A stretch of 37,461 nucleotides of DNA, taken from positions 1 to 37,461 of the forward strand of contig CAKSZH010000017.1 in the NCBI GenBank assembly GCA_934525675.1, given 5' to 3'. Positions 22,858 through 30,791 of this stretch are shown here, in pieces. Position numbers and translations under genes: made by a program. Under the pieces are notes generated by a model. That model had not been told where the DNA came from. It did not search any database and saw only the letters and a list, made by a program, of their open reading frames with translations. Positions within the stretch are counted from its first letter, which is position 1; every line of letters begins with the position of its first letter. This DNA is from an uncultured Eubacteriales bacterium. Its GTDB lineage: Bacteria > Bacillota > Clostridia > Oscillospirales > CAG-272.

Positions 22858-23958
22858 TCAGCCGAGGATAATGTCCGCAATGCGGTCGACATCCTCCGGG
22901 GAAAGATCTGCGAACATCGGAAGCGTCAGCACGTTCTCCGATGCATGGCGCGCGACGGGCGTCGTTTCCGCCCCGTAGTACGGCTTTCCGCGGTGGCAGT
23001 CAAACTGACTGGTAAGGGGATAGAAATACTTGCGTGCAAAAATGTTTTCGGCTTTGAGTTTCTCCGCAATTTCGTCGCGGTTATAACGGTACCCGTCGAA
23101 AACGACCGGGAAATAGGCATAATTGGGCTTGACGTTCTCTTTGATCGCGGGAAAATAAATTCCCCTGACGCCGCTGAGTCGCTCGCGGTAACGCGCGTCG
23201 GCCCTCCCGCGTTTTGCGATTTCTTCGTCCACATGGCGAAGATTACAGAGTCCCATCGCGGCGGAAAACTCCGTCATTTTGGCGTTCCCGCCGACGTATT
23301 CCGCGGTTTCGGGCCCCGTCAATCCGAAGTTGCGCCACGCGTTGATGACAGGCGTGAGCGCGGGATCGGCATAGGTCAGGGCGCCGCCCTCAATGGTATG
23401 GAACACCTTGGTTGCGTGGAAGCTGAACATAGACACGTCGCCGAGCGTTCCCGCGCCCCTGCCATCCACCGTCACGCCGAAGGCGTGCGCCGCGTCGTAC
23501 ACCACGCGGAGGTGATGCCGCTTTGCGATTTCTTCAATAGCCCGGTAATCGCAGATCTGACCGTACACATGCACCGGAACGATTGCCACGGTTCTCTCGG
23601 TAATCAGCGCTTCGATCTTTGCGGGGTCAAGCGTAAAATCATCCGGCTTCACATCCGCAAATACGGGGGTCATGCCCGCGCGGATGATCGCCTGCGTGGT
23701 GGATGCAAAGGTAAACGGCGTGGTGATCGCCTCGCCGTGGTCAAGCCCCAGCGCCGCAAATGCGATTTCCAGTCCCATGTGTCCGTTGCAGAACATAGAA
23801 ATGTTCCCGACGCCGAGGTATTCCTCCAGGCGCTCTGCAAGCTCCTGATACTTGACGCCGCTGTTGGTCAGCACACGGCTGTCCCACAGGTCGCGGATTT
23901 CCTCCACATATTCGTCAAGGGGCGGCATGGAGGAACGCGTCACATAGATCGGTTTCAT
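22858..23958 (-). CDS. Sugar aminotransferase, DegT/DnrJ/EryC1/StrS family, VioA-like
   Basis: 366 residues, PLP-dependent. The PLP lysine sits in SFHATKVFHTIEGG (about residue 183). Other family marks are FCNGHMGLEIAFAALGL, TTPFTFASTTQAI, VPVHVYGQ and YDAAHAFGV. The wording around the lysine and AAHAFGV is closest, from memory, to dTDP-4-amino-4,6-dideoxyglucose transaminases (VioA). With rfbA and rfbB beside it, the likely product is dTDP-viosamine (Qui4N). A 4-epimeric or 3-amino product cannot be excluded, though no 3,4-ketoisomerase gene is present. The ATG at 23958 has AAGGAAGGG upstream; the longer frame runs through a repeat array and is rejected. Confidence 0.88.
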   Translation of the reverse strand: MKPIYVTRSSMPPLDEYVEEIRDLWDSRVLTNSGVKYQELAERLEEYLGVGNISMFCNGHMGLEIAFAALGLDHGEAITTPFTFASTTQAIIRAGMTPVFADVKPDDFTLDPAKIEALITERTVAIVPVHVYGQICDYRAIEEIAKRHHLRVVYDAAHAFGVTVDGRGAGTLGDVSMFSFHATKVFHTIEGGALTYADPALTPVINAWRNFGLTGPETAEYVGGNAKMTEFSAAMGLCNLRHVDEEIAKRGRADARYRERLSGVRGIYFPAIKENVKPNYAYFPVVFDGYRYNRDEIAEKLKAENIFARKYFYPLTSQFDCHRGKPYYGAETTPVARHASENVLTLPMFADLSPEDVDRIADIILG

Positions 23959-24022
23959 ATGGATGTTCCCTTCCTTCTGTCTTTCTGATATCGTTTTGGC
24001 TGCAAGCCGGGGATTCACCGCG

Positions 24023-24136
24023 TATTTTGCGCGGTATTCCTTGCACTGTGCTCTTTGTGCGGCACACCTTGCGTCGTGCTCCGTTCGCGGCGCTCGTGTA
24101 CGACACGATGTGCTTTGCATGGTACGCTGCGCTCTT
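24023..24136. repeat. 14-bp degenerate tandem array inside the operon
   Basis: Units such as tctttgtgcggcac, accttgcgtcgtgc, tccgttcgcggcgc and tcgtgtacgacacg follow each other at 14 bp (24052-24107), with looser 14-18-bp units on both sides. The consensus is TCCTTGYGCGGYGC. It lies in an unusually long 244-bp gap between the ATP-grasp and aminotransferase genes. Confidence 0.65.
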
Positions 24137-24202
24137 CCTGCCCGGATGACAGGTTACTATTTTGATGCGCATATCGGTTCCAACAGGTCGCAGGCACGGG
24201 AA

Positions 24203-25429
24203 TCAGTCCGCCAGATTGATCTCGCGTTTTAAGATGTCCTTCCCGTCCCGGTCAATCACGCGAATCCGCCGGACCGCCTCATGGCAGCGTCGGCGCACCT
24301 CCTCGTCGCTTTCGCCGAGGAAAACAAGCGCCGCAACACGGTCGCCGCTGGAATTCACGCCGGTAAACCGGTCGCCTTTGGTCTTGAAAAGGTACGTTTC
24401 GTTGACCGTTCCGTCCCGGAGCAGTTCCTCCAGTCCTTCCACATGGTCAAGTTCGCCGTTTTCGCAATAGAGAAATTCGTTGCGGAGGTGTACGTCCTGA
24501 TATTCGGGCTTCGCGTCGAATCTGCCGTTCAATGTCAGTTCGACAACCTCGTCCACCACGTCCACGTGGGACATATTCCACACGAGCCGGTACTTGATCG
24601 CGCCGCCCGTGCGCGCGCTGAATTCAATCACGGAAACCTCTTCGTCGCCGTCGTAAATAAACTGAATGAGCAGGGGGCTGTTGTACAGTCCGAACGCGTC
24701 CGCGATCTGTTGCGCCACGTTGCGGATCTTCTCCGCCACGCCGTCCTTGATACGGGGCGGGCAGACCGAGCGGCAGATGACAAATTTCTTGTCGCTCTTT
24801 ACCTTCTGGCTTTCCGAAAGGCTGAGCGTTGTCACCACGCCGTCCCGGACGGCAAAGTCGCAGGAAAGCTCCACGCCGGTCATATACTCTTCCACAATGA
24901 CGTCATGCGTCCGGCTGAGCGTTGCCGCGTTTTCCATGGCGGCGGCAAGCTGTCCGCGGTCGTACACCTTGATGACGCCCTTGGAACTGTTGCAGTCCAC
25001 CGGCTTGACCACGAGCGGATAGCGGAAATCGCGGAACTGTTCCGGATCCGTGTCCGTTGTAATCAGGAATTTCGCTGTCGGGATCCCCGCCTCGCGGAAC
25101 ACCTGTTTCATGTAACGCTTGTTGGTCACGTTTCTCGCGGTCTTCGCGTCAATGTAACACGGAAGTCCCAATTCCCCGCTGACATCCGCGACCGTGAGAA
25201 GCGCCTGGTCGGTACAGCAGGTGATGACAAAGTCCACCGCCGCTTCCTTTGCCAGTGCAAGAATCGCCGGCTCATCAAGCGTGCTGACCTGATGAAATTC
25301 ATCCGCGAATTTTCTCGCGGGGGGATCCGGGAAATAATCGGCGAGCAGCACGAAGTAGCCGCGCCTCTGCAGATTCCGGATCAGTTCGATCTGCGGGATA
25401 CCTCCCGCCAGAACCAATGCTTTTTTCAT
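24203..25429 (-). CDS. ATP-grasp ligase, substrate unknown
   Basis: 408 residues. It has an N-terminal Rossmann-like pre-ATP-grasp domain (MKKALVLAGGIPQIELIRNL), then the ATP-grasp fold: YMKQVFREAGIPTAKF, phosphate-binding YPLVVKPVDCNSSKGV (about 138), VEEYMTGVELSCDF, and Mg-binding VIEFSARTGG. The family activates a carboxylate as acyl phosphate and joins it to an amine, thiol or carboxylate. Beside a gene for an amino-sugar nucleotide transaminase, it is a good candidate for attaching an amino or hydroxy acid to the sugar amine, but that is inference. The ATG at 25429 has AAAGG 12 bp upstream. Confidence 0.85.
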   Translation of the reverse strand: MKKALVLAGGIPQIELIRNLQRRGYFVLLADYFPDPPARKFADEFHQVSTLDEPAILALAKEAAVDFVITCCTDQALLTVADVSGELGLPCYIDAKTARNVTNKRYMKQVFREAGIPTAKFLITTDTDPEQFRDFRYPLVVKPVDCNSSKGVIKVYDRGQLAAAMENAATLSRTHDVIVEEYMTGVELSCDFAVRDGVVTTLSLSESQKVKSDKKFVICRSVCPPRIKDGVAEKIRNVAQQIADAFGLYNSPLLIQFIYDGDEEVSVIEFSARTGGAIKYRLVWNMSHVDVVDEVVELTLNGRFDAKPEYQDVHLRNEFLYCENGELDHVEGLEELLRDGTVNETYLFKTKGDRFTGVNSSGDRVAALVFLGESDEEVRRRCHEAVRRIRVIDRDGKDILKREINLAD

Positions 25430-25558
25430 GTCGTCAGCCGACCTTTCTGTCAGAGATAAAACCGGAGGCGGGAATGCGTCGATGCCGGAATTCTCCGCAT
25501 AACAGTAAACGGAGTTCCGGATCAGGCTTTTTGCAAGAGGTGTTTTCCGCGCCGGACA

Positions 25559-27394
25559 TCACTTGTCTTCCGGATCCTCGCCTCTCTCTGAGGCGGTCTC
25601 CGTCCCCTTCTCTACGGTCTCCGCGGTCGTCGCGGTATCTTCGGTTTTTCCGGTCTCCGCGGTCGTTCCGGTATCTTCGGTTTTCGTGGTCGCCCCGGTC
25701 TCTGCGGGCTCCGCGGACTCTGCGGCACTCACCGGCGCAGACTTTCTTCCGTGCAGGAAGGATTTCACCGTGCGGAGGAGATAGAAGAAGCTCTCCGAAC
25801 GGAACAAAAGCGACAATCCGATGTACACGGCGGCGCCGGCAACGACTTCCACCAGCAATTCCACCCAGTGATTCGGGAACGGCACCAGATAATGCAGTGC
25901 CAGCACTGCGGTGCCCATCAGGGCAGACATCCCGATGCCGGGGAGCATATCCCGGATCTGCGCGCCGAACCCGTATCCGAGAATTTTGCGGTTCGGGAAC
26001 GCGTTAACCACGCAGGAGGTGATCGTTGTAATCACGCCCGTAAAGGCAATGAGAAACACATACGTAATCCGGATTTCGGTGAATCCGATCGGCAGGATGA
26101 AGCAGAAATCCTTGGGAACCAGGAAGGTGACACCGAGCAGGAGCGCAAGTCCGATGCTCTTTTTGATGATTTCCAGCAAAAGATACAGATCGGATCTGCC
26201 GACCGCCTTGAGCGCCTCCAGATTCGCTGTATGAATGGGCCAGAATGCGTAGGTAAAGCAACAGATGCACCAATACGGGATTGCGGGAAGCCACTTGTCG
26301 GTCAAAAGGAGGCTGACCAGCGGGAACGACACCGCAGCAAGCCCCATCATGAGGGGGCACATCACGTAGGTGCTTACCCGGATGGCGCGGCGGGTCATCT
26401 GCCGGACCTTCTCCCTGTCGTCCTGATAGCGGGAAATGACGGGGAACAGCACCGAGCTGACCGCCACGTTGATGTTGGTCGCCAGATACTGCGGATACTT
26501 TTTACCGTTGGTATAATAACCGAGATCGGCGGATTCATGCATTTTACCGTCCGCGCCCTCTTTCATGGTCATCTTGCCGATGATGAGGTTGCGAAGCTCG
26601 TTATAGCCGGTATCAATGAGGCTGGCGGCGAGCAGCTTCCATCCGAAGGACAGAAGTCCGCGAAGGCGTTTCCAGGAAAATTCGCGGGTCGGTCGCCATT
26701 TGAGAGTAAACCAGAGCACGATCGTGTCCACGGTCGTGTTGGTCAGGTACTGTGCGACCAGCGCCCAGACGCCAAGCTCCGGCTGACCGCGGAATTCCAC
26801 AAAGTAATAGGCAAGCGCAACGCCGACGCCCGCAGACAGCACGGTCCCGAACAGCGTTGCCACGAAAAACTTGCGGAAGATCATCTGCCGTGCCACATAT
26901 GCCTGCTGAACCGAATTGATCGCGGCAACGGGGATCCGGACGGCAAACACCCGGATAACGGTCGCCAGATGATACTTTTCCATCCCGTAAAAGCTCTCAA
27001 TCGCGGGAGCGACCGCAAACAGGATGAGATACAGCATAGCGGACAGGGCGAGGTTGAAGTAAAATACCGAGGAAAAATCCACGCTGCCCGCGTCTTTTTT
27101 CTGGATCAGGGAGTTGCCGAAACCGCTCGTCACAAAGACATTGGCAAAGGTAATGAATACCAGCACGATGGCGATCGCGCTGTAAGCCTCCGGCATGAGA
27201 AGCCGCGCCAAAACGGTCTCGACGACAAGCGTCACGAGTTGTGCCGTAATCCGCTCGCCGAAGCGCCAGAACATTCCGGAAAACACGCTCTTCTTCAGAT
27301 CGTTTCCCGGATCCTTTTCGGGTTGCCCCCGTAAAGCAGGCGCCGGAGCGTTTTCCCGGGAATTTCCGGGGCGCTTTTCCATATCGTTTCCCAT
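25559..27394 (-). CDS. Wzx-like lipid-linked oligosaccharide flippase with repetitive tail
   Basis: 611 residues. About 12-14 TM helices of the polysaccharide-transport/MATE-like superfamily (for example AYSAIAIVLVFITFANVFV, FYFNLALSAMLYLILFAVA, YFVLF-type blocks to about residue 535) should flip the undecaprenyl-linked repeat unit. Arg/Lys loops and TRRAIRVSTYVMCPLMMGLA fit the family. The last ~75 residues are a hydrophilic Thr/Glu/Ala-rich tail with 11-12-residue repeats (TEDTGTTAETGK, TEDTATTAETVE), absent from typical Wzx proteins. The first ~30 residues are also an extra charged leader. It starts 6 bp after the glycosyltransferase stop. Confidence 0.88.
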   Translation of the reverse strand: MGNDMEKRPGNSRENAPAPALRGQPEKDPGNDLKKSVFSGMFWRFGERITAQLVTLVVETVLARLLMPEAYSAIAIVLVFITFANVFVTSGFGNSLIQKKDAGSVDFSSVFYFNLALSAMLYLILFAVAPAIESFYGMEKYHLATVIRVFAVRIPVAAINSVQQAYVARQMIFRKFFVATLFGTVLSAGVGVALAYYFVEFRGQPELGVWALVAQYLTNTTVDTIVLWFTLKWRPTREFSWKRLRGLLSFGWKLLAASLIDTGYNELRNLIIGKMTMKEGADGKMHESADLGYYTNGKKYPQYLATNINVAVSSVLFPVISRYQDDREKVRQMTRRAIRVSTYVMCPLMMGLAAVSFPLVSLLLTDKWLPAIPYWCICCFTYAFWPIHTANLEALKAVGRSDLYLLLEIIKKSIGLALLLGVTFLVPKDFCFILPIGFTEIRITYVFLIAFTGVITTITSCVVNAFPNRKILGYGFGAQIRDMLPGIGMSALMGTAVLALHYLVPFPNHWVELLVEVVAGAAVYIGLSLLFRSESFFYLLRTVKSFLHGRKSAPVSAAESAEPAETGATTKTEDTGTTAETGKTEDTATTAETVEKGTETASERGEDPEDK

Positions 27395-27400
27395 GTCCGG

Positions 27401-28399
27401 TCAGCCTCGTTTCCCGGCGGACTGCTCACGCTTCTCCGCGGTCTTTCTGGTTCTTCTGCCGCGAAGCAGACGGTACACGCCCGGCAGATACATGCCGATC
27501 CGCATGGCGTGGGTCAGGCGGGAACGGTCAACATTGCCGCGAAGTGCCTTGACGGTCTTGCGGTCCCCCTCAAGGAGCGCCGCGTAAATGCGGAACAGGT
27601 CAATCCGCTTGCGGCAGGCATCCGCATAAGTCCCGTCGTACTCCGCCACCTCTTCAAGCAGACGGCACATTGCGTCACAGTGTTTCACCGTCCGCTCGGT
27701 GGAGGAAAGCGTCTTCCCCGACCACGAGCCGACCGATTGCCGGCGGTACGCCGACATGAAGCGGTCTATGTAATGAATTTTGCCGCACATTCCCATATAG
27801 ATCTGGAGCGGGTAGTCCCCGACCGGGCTGTGGTAATAGAACGGCGGATATTCATCCATCAGTTCTCTTCTGGCAACCATGGAGTTGGTCTGGAACATTC
27901 CGCCGCCCGACAGAATGACCTCGTTTGCGTCAAAGTCGCAGTCGTGGTCAAACGGGCGAAATTCCTGCCCCGTCGGATTCCCCGCCTCGTCAATGACGCG
28001 CGTGGCGTGGACACAGAGACTGCATTCGGGATGCGCCTCCATGTAGTCCACCTGTCTTTGCAGTTTTTCGGGGTCGGTCCAGTAGTCGTCACCCTCGCAG
28101 AAGGCAATGTATTTCCCCCGCGCGCGGCGGCGGAGTTCCACGCCGACCTTCACGCCCTTGGAATACTGATTTTCGGTCTGATACACGGGGCGCATCAGAT
28201 CCGGATACTTTTCCTCATATTCGCGGATGATGTCTGCGGTCTTGTCGGTGGATGCGTCGTCGTGGATCAGGATCTCAAATGCGAAATCCGTTTTCTGGGA
28301 CACAAAGCCGTCCAGCGTCCGACGGACGTATTGTTCCTGATTATAAGCAAGGCTCGTAATACTGACGAGTACCTGCCCGTTCTGTTTTTCTTGACACAT
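27401..28399 (-). CDS. Family 2 glycosyltransferase
   Basis: 332 residues. The GT-A domain occupies the first ~220 residues: VSITSLAYNQEQYVRRTLDG, ILIHDDASTDKTADII (nucleotide-binding Asp pair, about 47-49) and the metal-binding FCEGDDYWTDPEKL (about 100). The C-terminal third is helical and very basic (RRGRRTRKTAEKREQ). It should add one sugar to the lipid-linked repeat unit. It is the only glycosyltransferase in the operon. The ATG at 28399 is preceded by GGAGG within the end of the wzy-like gene. Confidence 0.93.
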   Translation of the reverse strand: MCQEKQNGQVLVSITSLAYNQEQYVRRTLDGFVSQKTDFAFEILIHDDASTDKTADIIREYEEKYPDLMRPVYQTENQYSKGVKVGVELRRRARGKYIAFCEGDDYWTDPEKLQRQVDYMEAHPECSLCVHATRVIDEAGNPTGQEFRPFDHDCDFDANEVILSGGGMFQTNSMVARRELMDEYPPFYYHSPVGDYPLQIYMGMCGKIHYIDRFMSAYRRQSVGSWSGKTLSSTERTVKHCDAMCRLLEEVAEYDGTYADACRKRIDLFRIYAALLEGDRKTVKALRGNVDRSRLTHAMRIGMYLPGVYRLLRGRRTRKTAEKREQSAGKRG

Positions 28400-28415
28400 A
28401 AGTCAGATACCTCCG

Positions 28416-29684
28416 TCAGCGAAGCTGAAGAATACCGCCGCGGTAACGCACTCCGGTCGTAAACAGGGCGATAAAAATCATAATCATGGCGCTCTCTGGC
28501 TTGAACAGCGCATAGTTCTGCACCGAGAACACGATGATATGTCCGAAATATACAAGAAGTCCGAAGGAACGGATGGTGTGCTTGCGGTAATATCCCCGCT
28601 CCACAACCGCCGAAAGCAGTGCAAACAGGCAGACGCCGACGGCAAGCCCGGGATAACCGAAATCGACGAGAAAAGGATACATCATGGTCGGCATGGCGTT
28701 GATGGTTGCATTTTCTCCAATCTGATAGTAGACAGCGTCCATACTGGTGATGATATGATCCGCCGCGCCGTAGTCGATGCGGAAAAAAATACGCGCCGCC
28801 ATCCAGAAAAAGCAGACCACGAAATTGAGCATCGCGCCGCCCCACATCATGACCTCTCCGACCGGATGCACCTCCAGGAGCTTCGGCAGATAGCAGAACG
28901 GCCCCACAAAGTACACATACAGATTGGCAAACGCGCTGTGTCCGGCAAGGCTGCGGAGTGACGTCAGCCAAAGAAGAAGAATCACCAGCAGAACACCGAG
29001 AATGACGATCTTGCGGTATTTTCTGATCGCCGCCACAATGTTTCCGCTCTCGCGGAACAGCACCGCCATCGCCATGAACATGACGAATTTAATGATGATG
29101 CCCCGTCCGCCGAACAGAAGCATATACAGCGCGATCCCGATTACGGAAAAGATGAGCAGGAGCTTGGTGTGCCGCAGACGAAGCACAAAAGAAATCGCCG
29201 TCACCACTTCTGTCGCGGTGAAGATCGGCAGAATGACCCACTGAAACAGAAGCAGCTGCTGAGTGGACGCCCAAGCACTTTCCGTATACGCCGTTTCCCG
29301 CAGTGCGGCAAACCCGCGCTCCGCAAGTATCCGGATGGCATTCGGCAGGAAGTACAGGCAGAACAGCCAGGCGAGCACATTGACAATGACCAACAGTCTG
29401 TAATGTACGTCATCCGTAAAATCGCTCCGCACAAGCGTCCGGTATTCGACTCCGGACAATTTCCGGAACGTGATGTACACCACATTGAAGAAAATCCCGC
29501 AGAACAGCGCCATCAGATACACGCGCCAGCCGGGAGGATACAGACCGAGGAAGCCGGTGGAGGAAAGTCCCGCACAACCGAACCACATAACGGTAAACAA
29601 ATCGCTGATGCAGAGTTTTCCGAACAGCCTTCTGTTCAGAAGAAGAATGACTATCATCAGTGCGAAGAACAACAGCGCAATCAT
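28416..29684 (-). CDS. Wzy-like oligosaccharide repeat-unit polymerase
   Basis: 422 residues, almost wholly hydrophobic, with about 10-12 TM helices. A long hydrophilic loop near the C-terminal third (FRIDYGAADHIITSMDAVYY to GENATINAMPTMMYPF) resembles the periplasmic loop of Wzy/O-antigen polymerase-like proteins, and LFGGRGIIIKF is the family-type Arg motif. Sequence is too divergent to be certain of the enzyme, but position at the head of a locus with Wzx and Wzz supports it. The ATG is preceded by CAGGAGAG. Confidence 0.82.
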   Translation of the reverse strand: MIALLFFALMIVILLLNRRLFGKLCISDLFTVMWFGCAGLSSTGFLGLYPPGWRVYLMALFCGIFFNVVYITFRKLSGVEYRTLVRSDFTDDVHYRLLVIVNVLAWLFCLYFLPNAIRILAERGFAALRETAYTESAWASTQQLLLFQWVILPIFTATEVVTAISFVLRLRHTKLLLIFSVIGIALYMLLFGGRGIIIKFVMFMAMAVLFRESGNIVAAIRKYRKIVILGVLLVILLLWLTSLRSLAGHSAFANLYVYFVGPFCYLPKLLEVHPVGEVMMWGGAMLNFVVCFFWMAARIFFRIDYGAADHIITSMDAVYYQIGENATINAMPTMMYPFLVDFGYPGLAVGVCLFALLSAVVERGYYRKHTIRSFGLLVYFGHIIVFSVQNYALFKPESAMIMIFIALFTTGVRYRGGILQLR

Positions 29685-29734
29685 GTTCTCTCCTGTTCAG
29701 ACGTTTTTTCGGAATCATCGATAGTATATCTACC

Positions 29735-29748
29735 ACATTATATAATGT
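29735..29748. promoter_or_regulatory. Perfect 14-bp palindrome at the polysaccharide operon start site (operator-like)
   Basis: ACATTATATAATGT is its own reverse complement and begins one base downstream of the -10 box, covering the predicted start of transcription. This is a typical repressor position. The regulator is unknown; the Xre protein at 14432-15565 is one candidate among many. Confidence 0.45.
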
Positions 29749-29777
29749 ATTATACAACTTTCCGGGCGGTTTGTCCA
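29749..29777 (-). promoter_or_regulatory. Promoter of the polysaccharide operon
   Basis: Minus strand: TGGACA (29772-29777), 17-bp spacer, TATAAT (29749-29754), about 65 bp before the wzy-like start. A second TATAAT falls within the adjacent palindrome. No other promoter-like sequence of this quality is seen until the operon end at dut. Confidence 0.85.
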
Positions 29778-29991
29778 TGCTCCGACGGACTAATTAACAT
29801 TCTGTTCATAAGTGGATTTCTGCCCTGAATGGGAAATAAAGCATCCCGCAAAAAGGCAGGTTTGCCGCCCGTATTCTGCCCCGCAAGCAAAAATCCGGCG
29901 TGCCTTCCGATTATCAAACAGAATACGCTTTTCCGGGAAATCGGGCGCGGATTTTTTCGGACGGCAGTCCCCGTCCGCACAAGCGCAGAAC

Positions 29992-30037
29992 GTAAAAAAG
30001 CGGTGTAAAGCAAACGTTTCCGGTTGCTTTACACCGC
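29992..30037 (-). terminator. Strong terminator downstream of the phage-like gene pair
   Basis: A perfect 14-bp stem (GCGGTGTAAAGCAA / TTGCTTTACACCGC, 30000-30013 and 30024-30037) is followed on the minus strand by TTTTTTACG. It is 340 bp past the nearest minus-strand stop codon, so the transcript would have a long structured 3' end. Confidence 0.85.
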
Positions 30038-30238
30038 GCCGGCAACCGTCTGTCGGTTGCCGACCGATGGACCGGCGGCCTTTTGCCGCCGGTCACAGGT
30101 TTCCCGCAATAACGGGAACCGGACGCAAAGGAGATCCTCCGTCCGGAAGAATCAAAGGCAAATCCTCCGGAGTCTTTTTCTCCGCTCCGCCTGACACGCA
30201 ACCGAGGGAACTGTCCGCCTTTCGGGTGAACGGTTTCC

Positions 30239-30342
30239 CGCTCCGCAAGCACAGTCACGTAATCAGTCCACCTTCGGGCGGCAAACTCACCGTTCCGCAA
30301 GCACAGTCGCGGGAGCAGTCCGCCTTCAGGAGGCAACCTTCC
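30239..30342. repeat. 52-bp direct repeat, two clear copies
   Basis: Copies at 30239-30290 and 30291-30342 share TCCGCAAGCACAGTC and CAGTCC-CCTTC-GG-GGCAA with about a dozen differences. A third, more diverged copy can be traced at about 30187-30238. Confidence 0.7.
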
Positions 30343-30378
30343 TTTTCCGGTGAGTACGCCGCGGAAACTCGCCGTCTT

Positions 30379-30747
30379 TTACGCGGCAGGCTCCCAGTGC
30401 GCTCCGTCCTCGGCAGGCGGGGCAAGCGTTCCCTTTTCATGATCGGCGGTACAACGGTAGATCACACCGCCGGAAAGCACAAGGGTTCCCGCTTCAAACA
30501 CATACTCCGCGGATGCCTCCTGCCAGGCAATCAGTCCCGCATAAACCGCGAGCCTTTCCCGAAGCTTTGTGACCTGTTCGGCGAGCGGAGGCTCGGTCGC
30601 ATGGGAAACGGCAACCGCGCGAAGCTCTTCCGCCTCCGTCCCCGTAATTCTTCCGCGGGCAACGGCATAATCAATACGCTCCTCCGCGCTGTCGATGCCG
30701 TAAGAAGCATTTTCCAGATAATTCAATAACACCTGATAGTATTCCAT
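30379..30747 (-). CDS. Small phage-tail-associated-like protein
   Basis: 122 residues. The N-terminal ~45 residues (YYQVLLNYLENASYGIDSAE, then VARGRITGTEAEEL) resemble XkdX-like or other small proteins near phage tail genes. The C-terminal part (GTLVLSGGVIYRCTADHE, ending W) resembles the small carbohydrate-binding fold found on phage tail proteins. The second ATG (30745-30747) is chosen because AAAGG is 8 bp upstream; the ATG six bases earlier is too close. It lies 44 bp after the larger tail-like gene, in the same direction. The function is inferred from the type of protein and its neighbour only. Confidence 0.6.
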   Translation of the reverse strand: MEYYQVLLNYLENASYGIDSAEERIDYAVARGRITGTEAEELRAVAVSHATEPPLAEQVTKLRERLAVYAGLIAWQEASAEYVFEAGTLVLSGGVIYRCTADHEKGTLAPPAEDGAHWEPAA

Positions 30748-30791
30748 ATTCATTTCCTTTCTGTATTCGGTCGGATTCCGGCTGTTCCCGT

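Larger units (their letters stand above)
29778..30378. other. Gene-free, hairpin-rich region
   Basis: About 600 bp with no believable gene. From 30000 to 30146 five stems follow each other: 30000-30037 (terminator), GGCAACCG/CGGTTGCC (30041-30061), GACCGGCGGC/GCCGCCGGTC (30070-30094), GGTT-CCCG/CGGGAACC (30098-30120) and CCGGACG/CGTCCGG (30119-30146). A 52-bp direct repeat follows at 30239-30342. 29820-29990 shows nothing clear. Confidence 0.6.
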
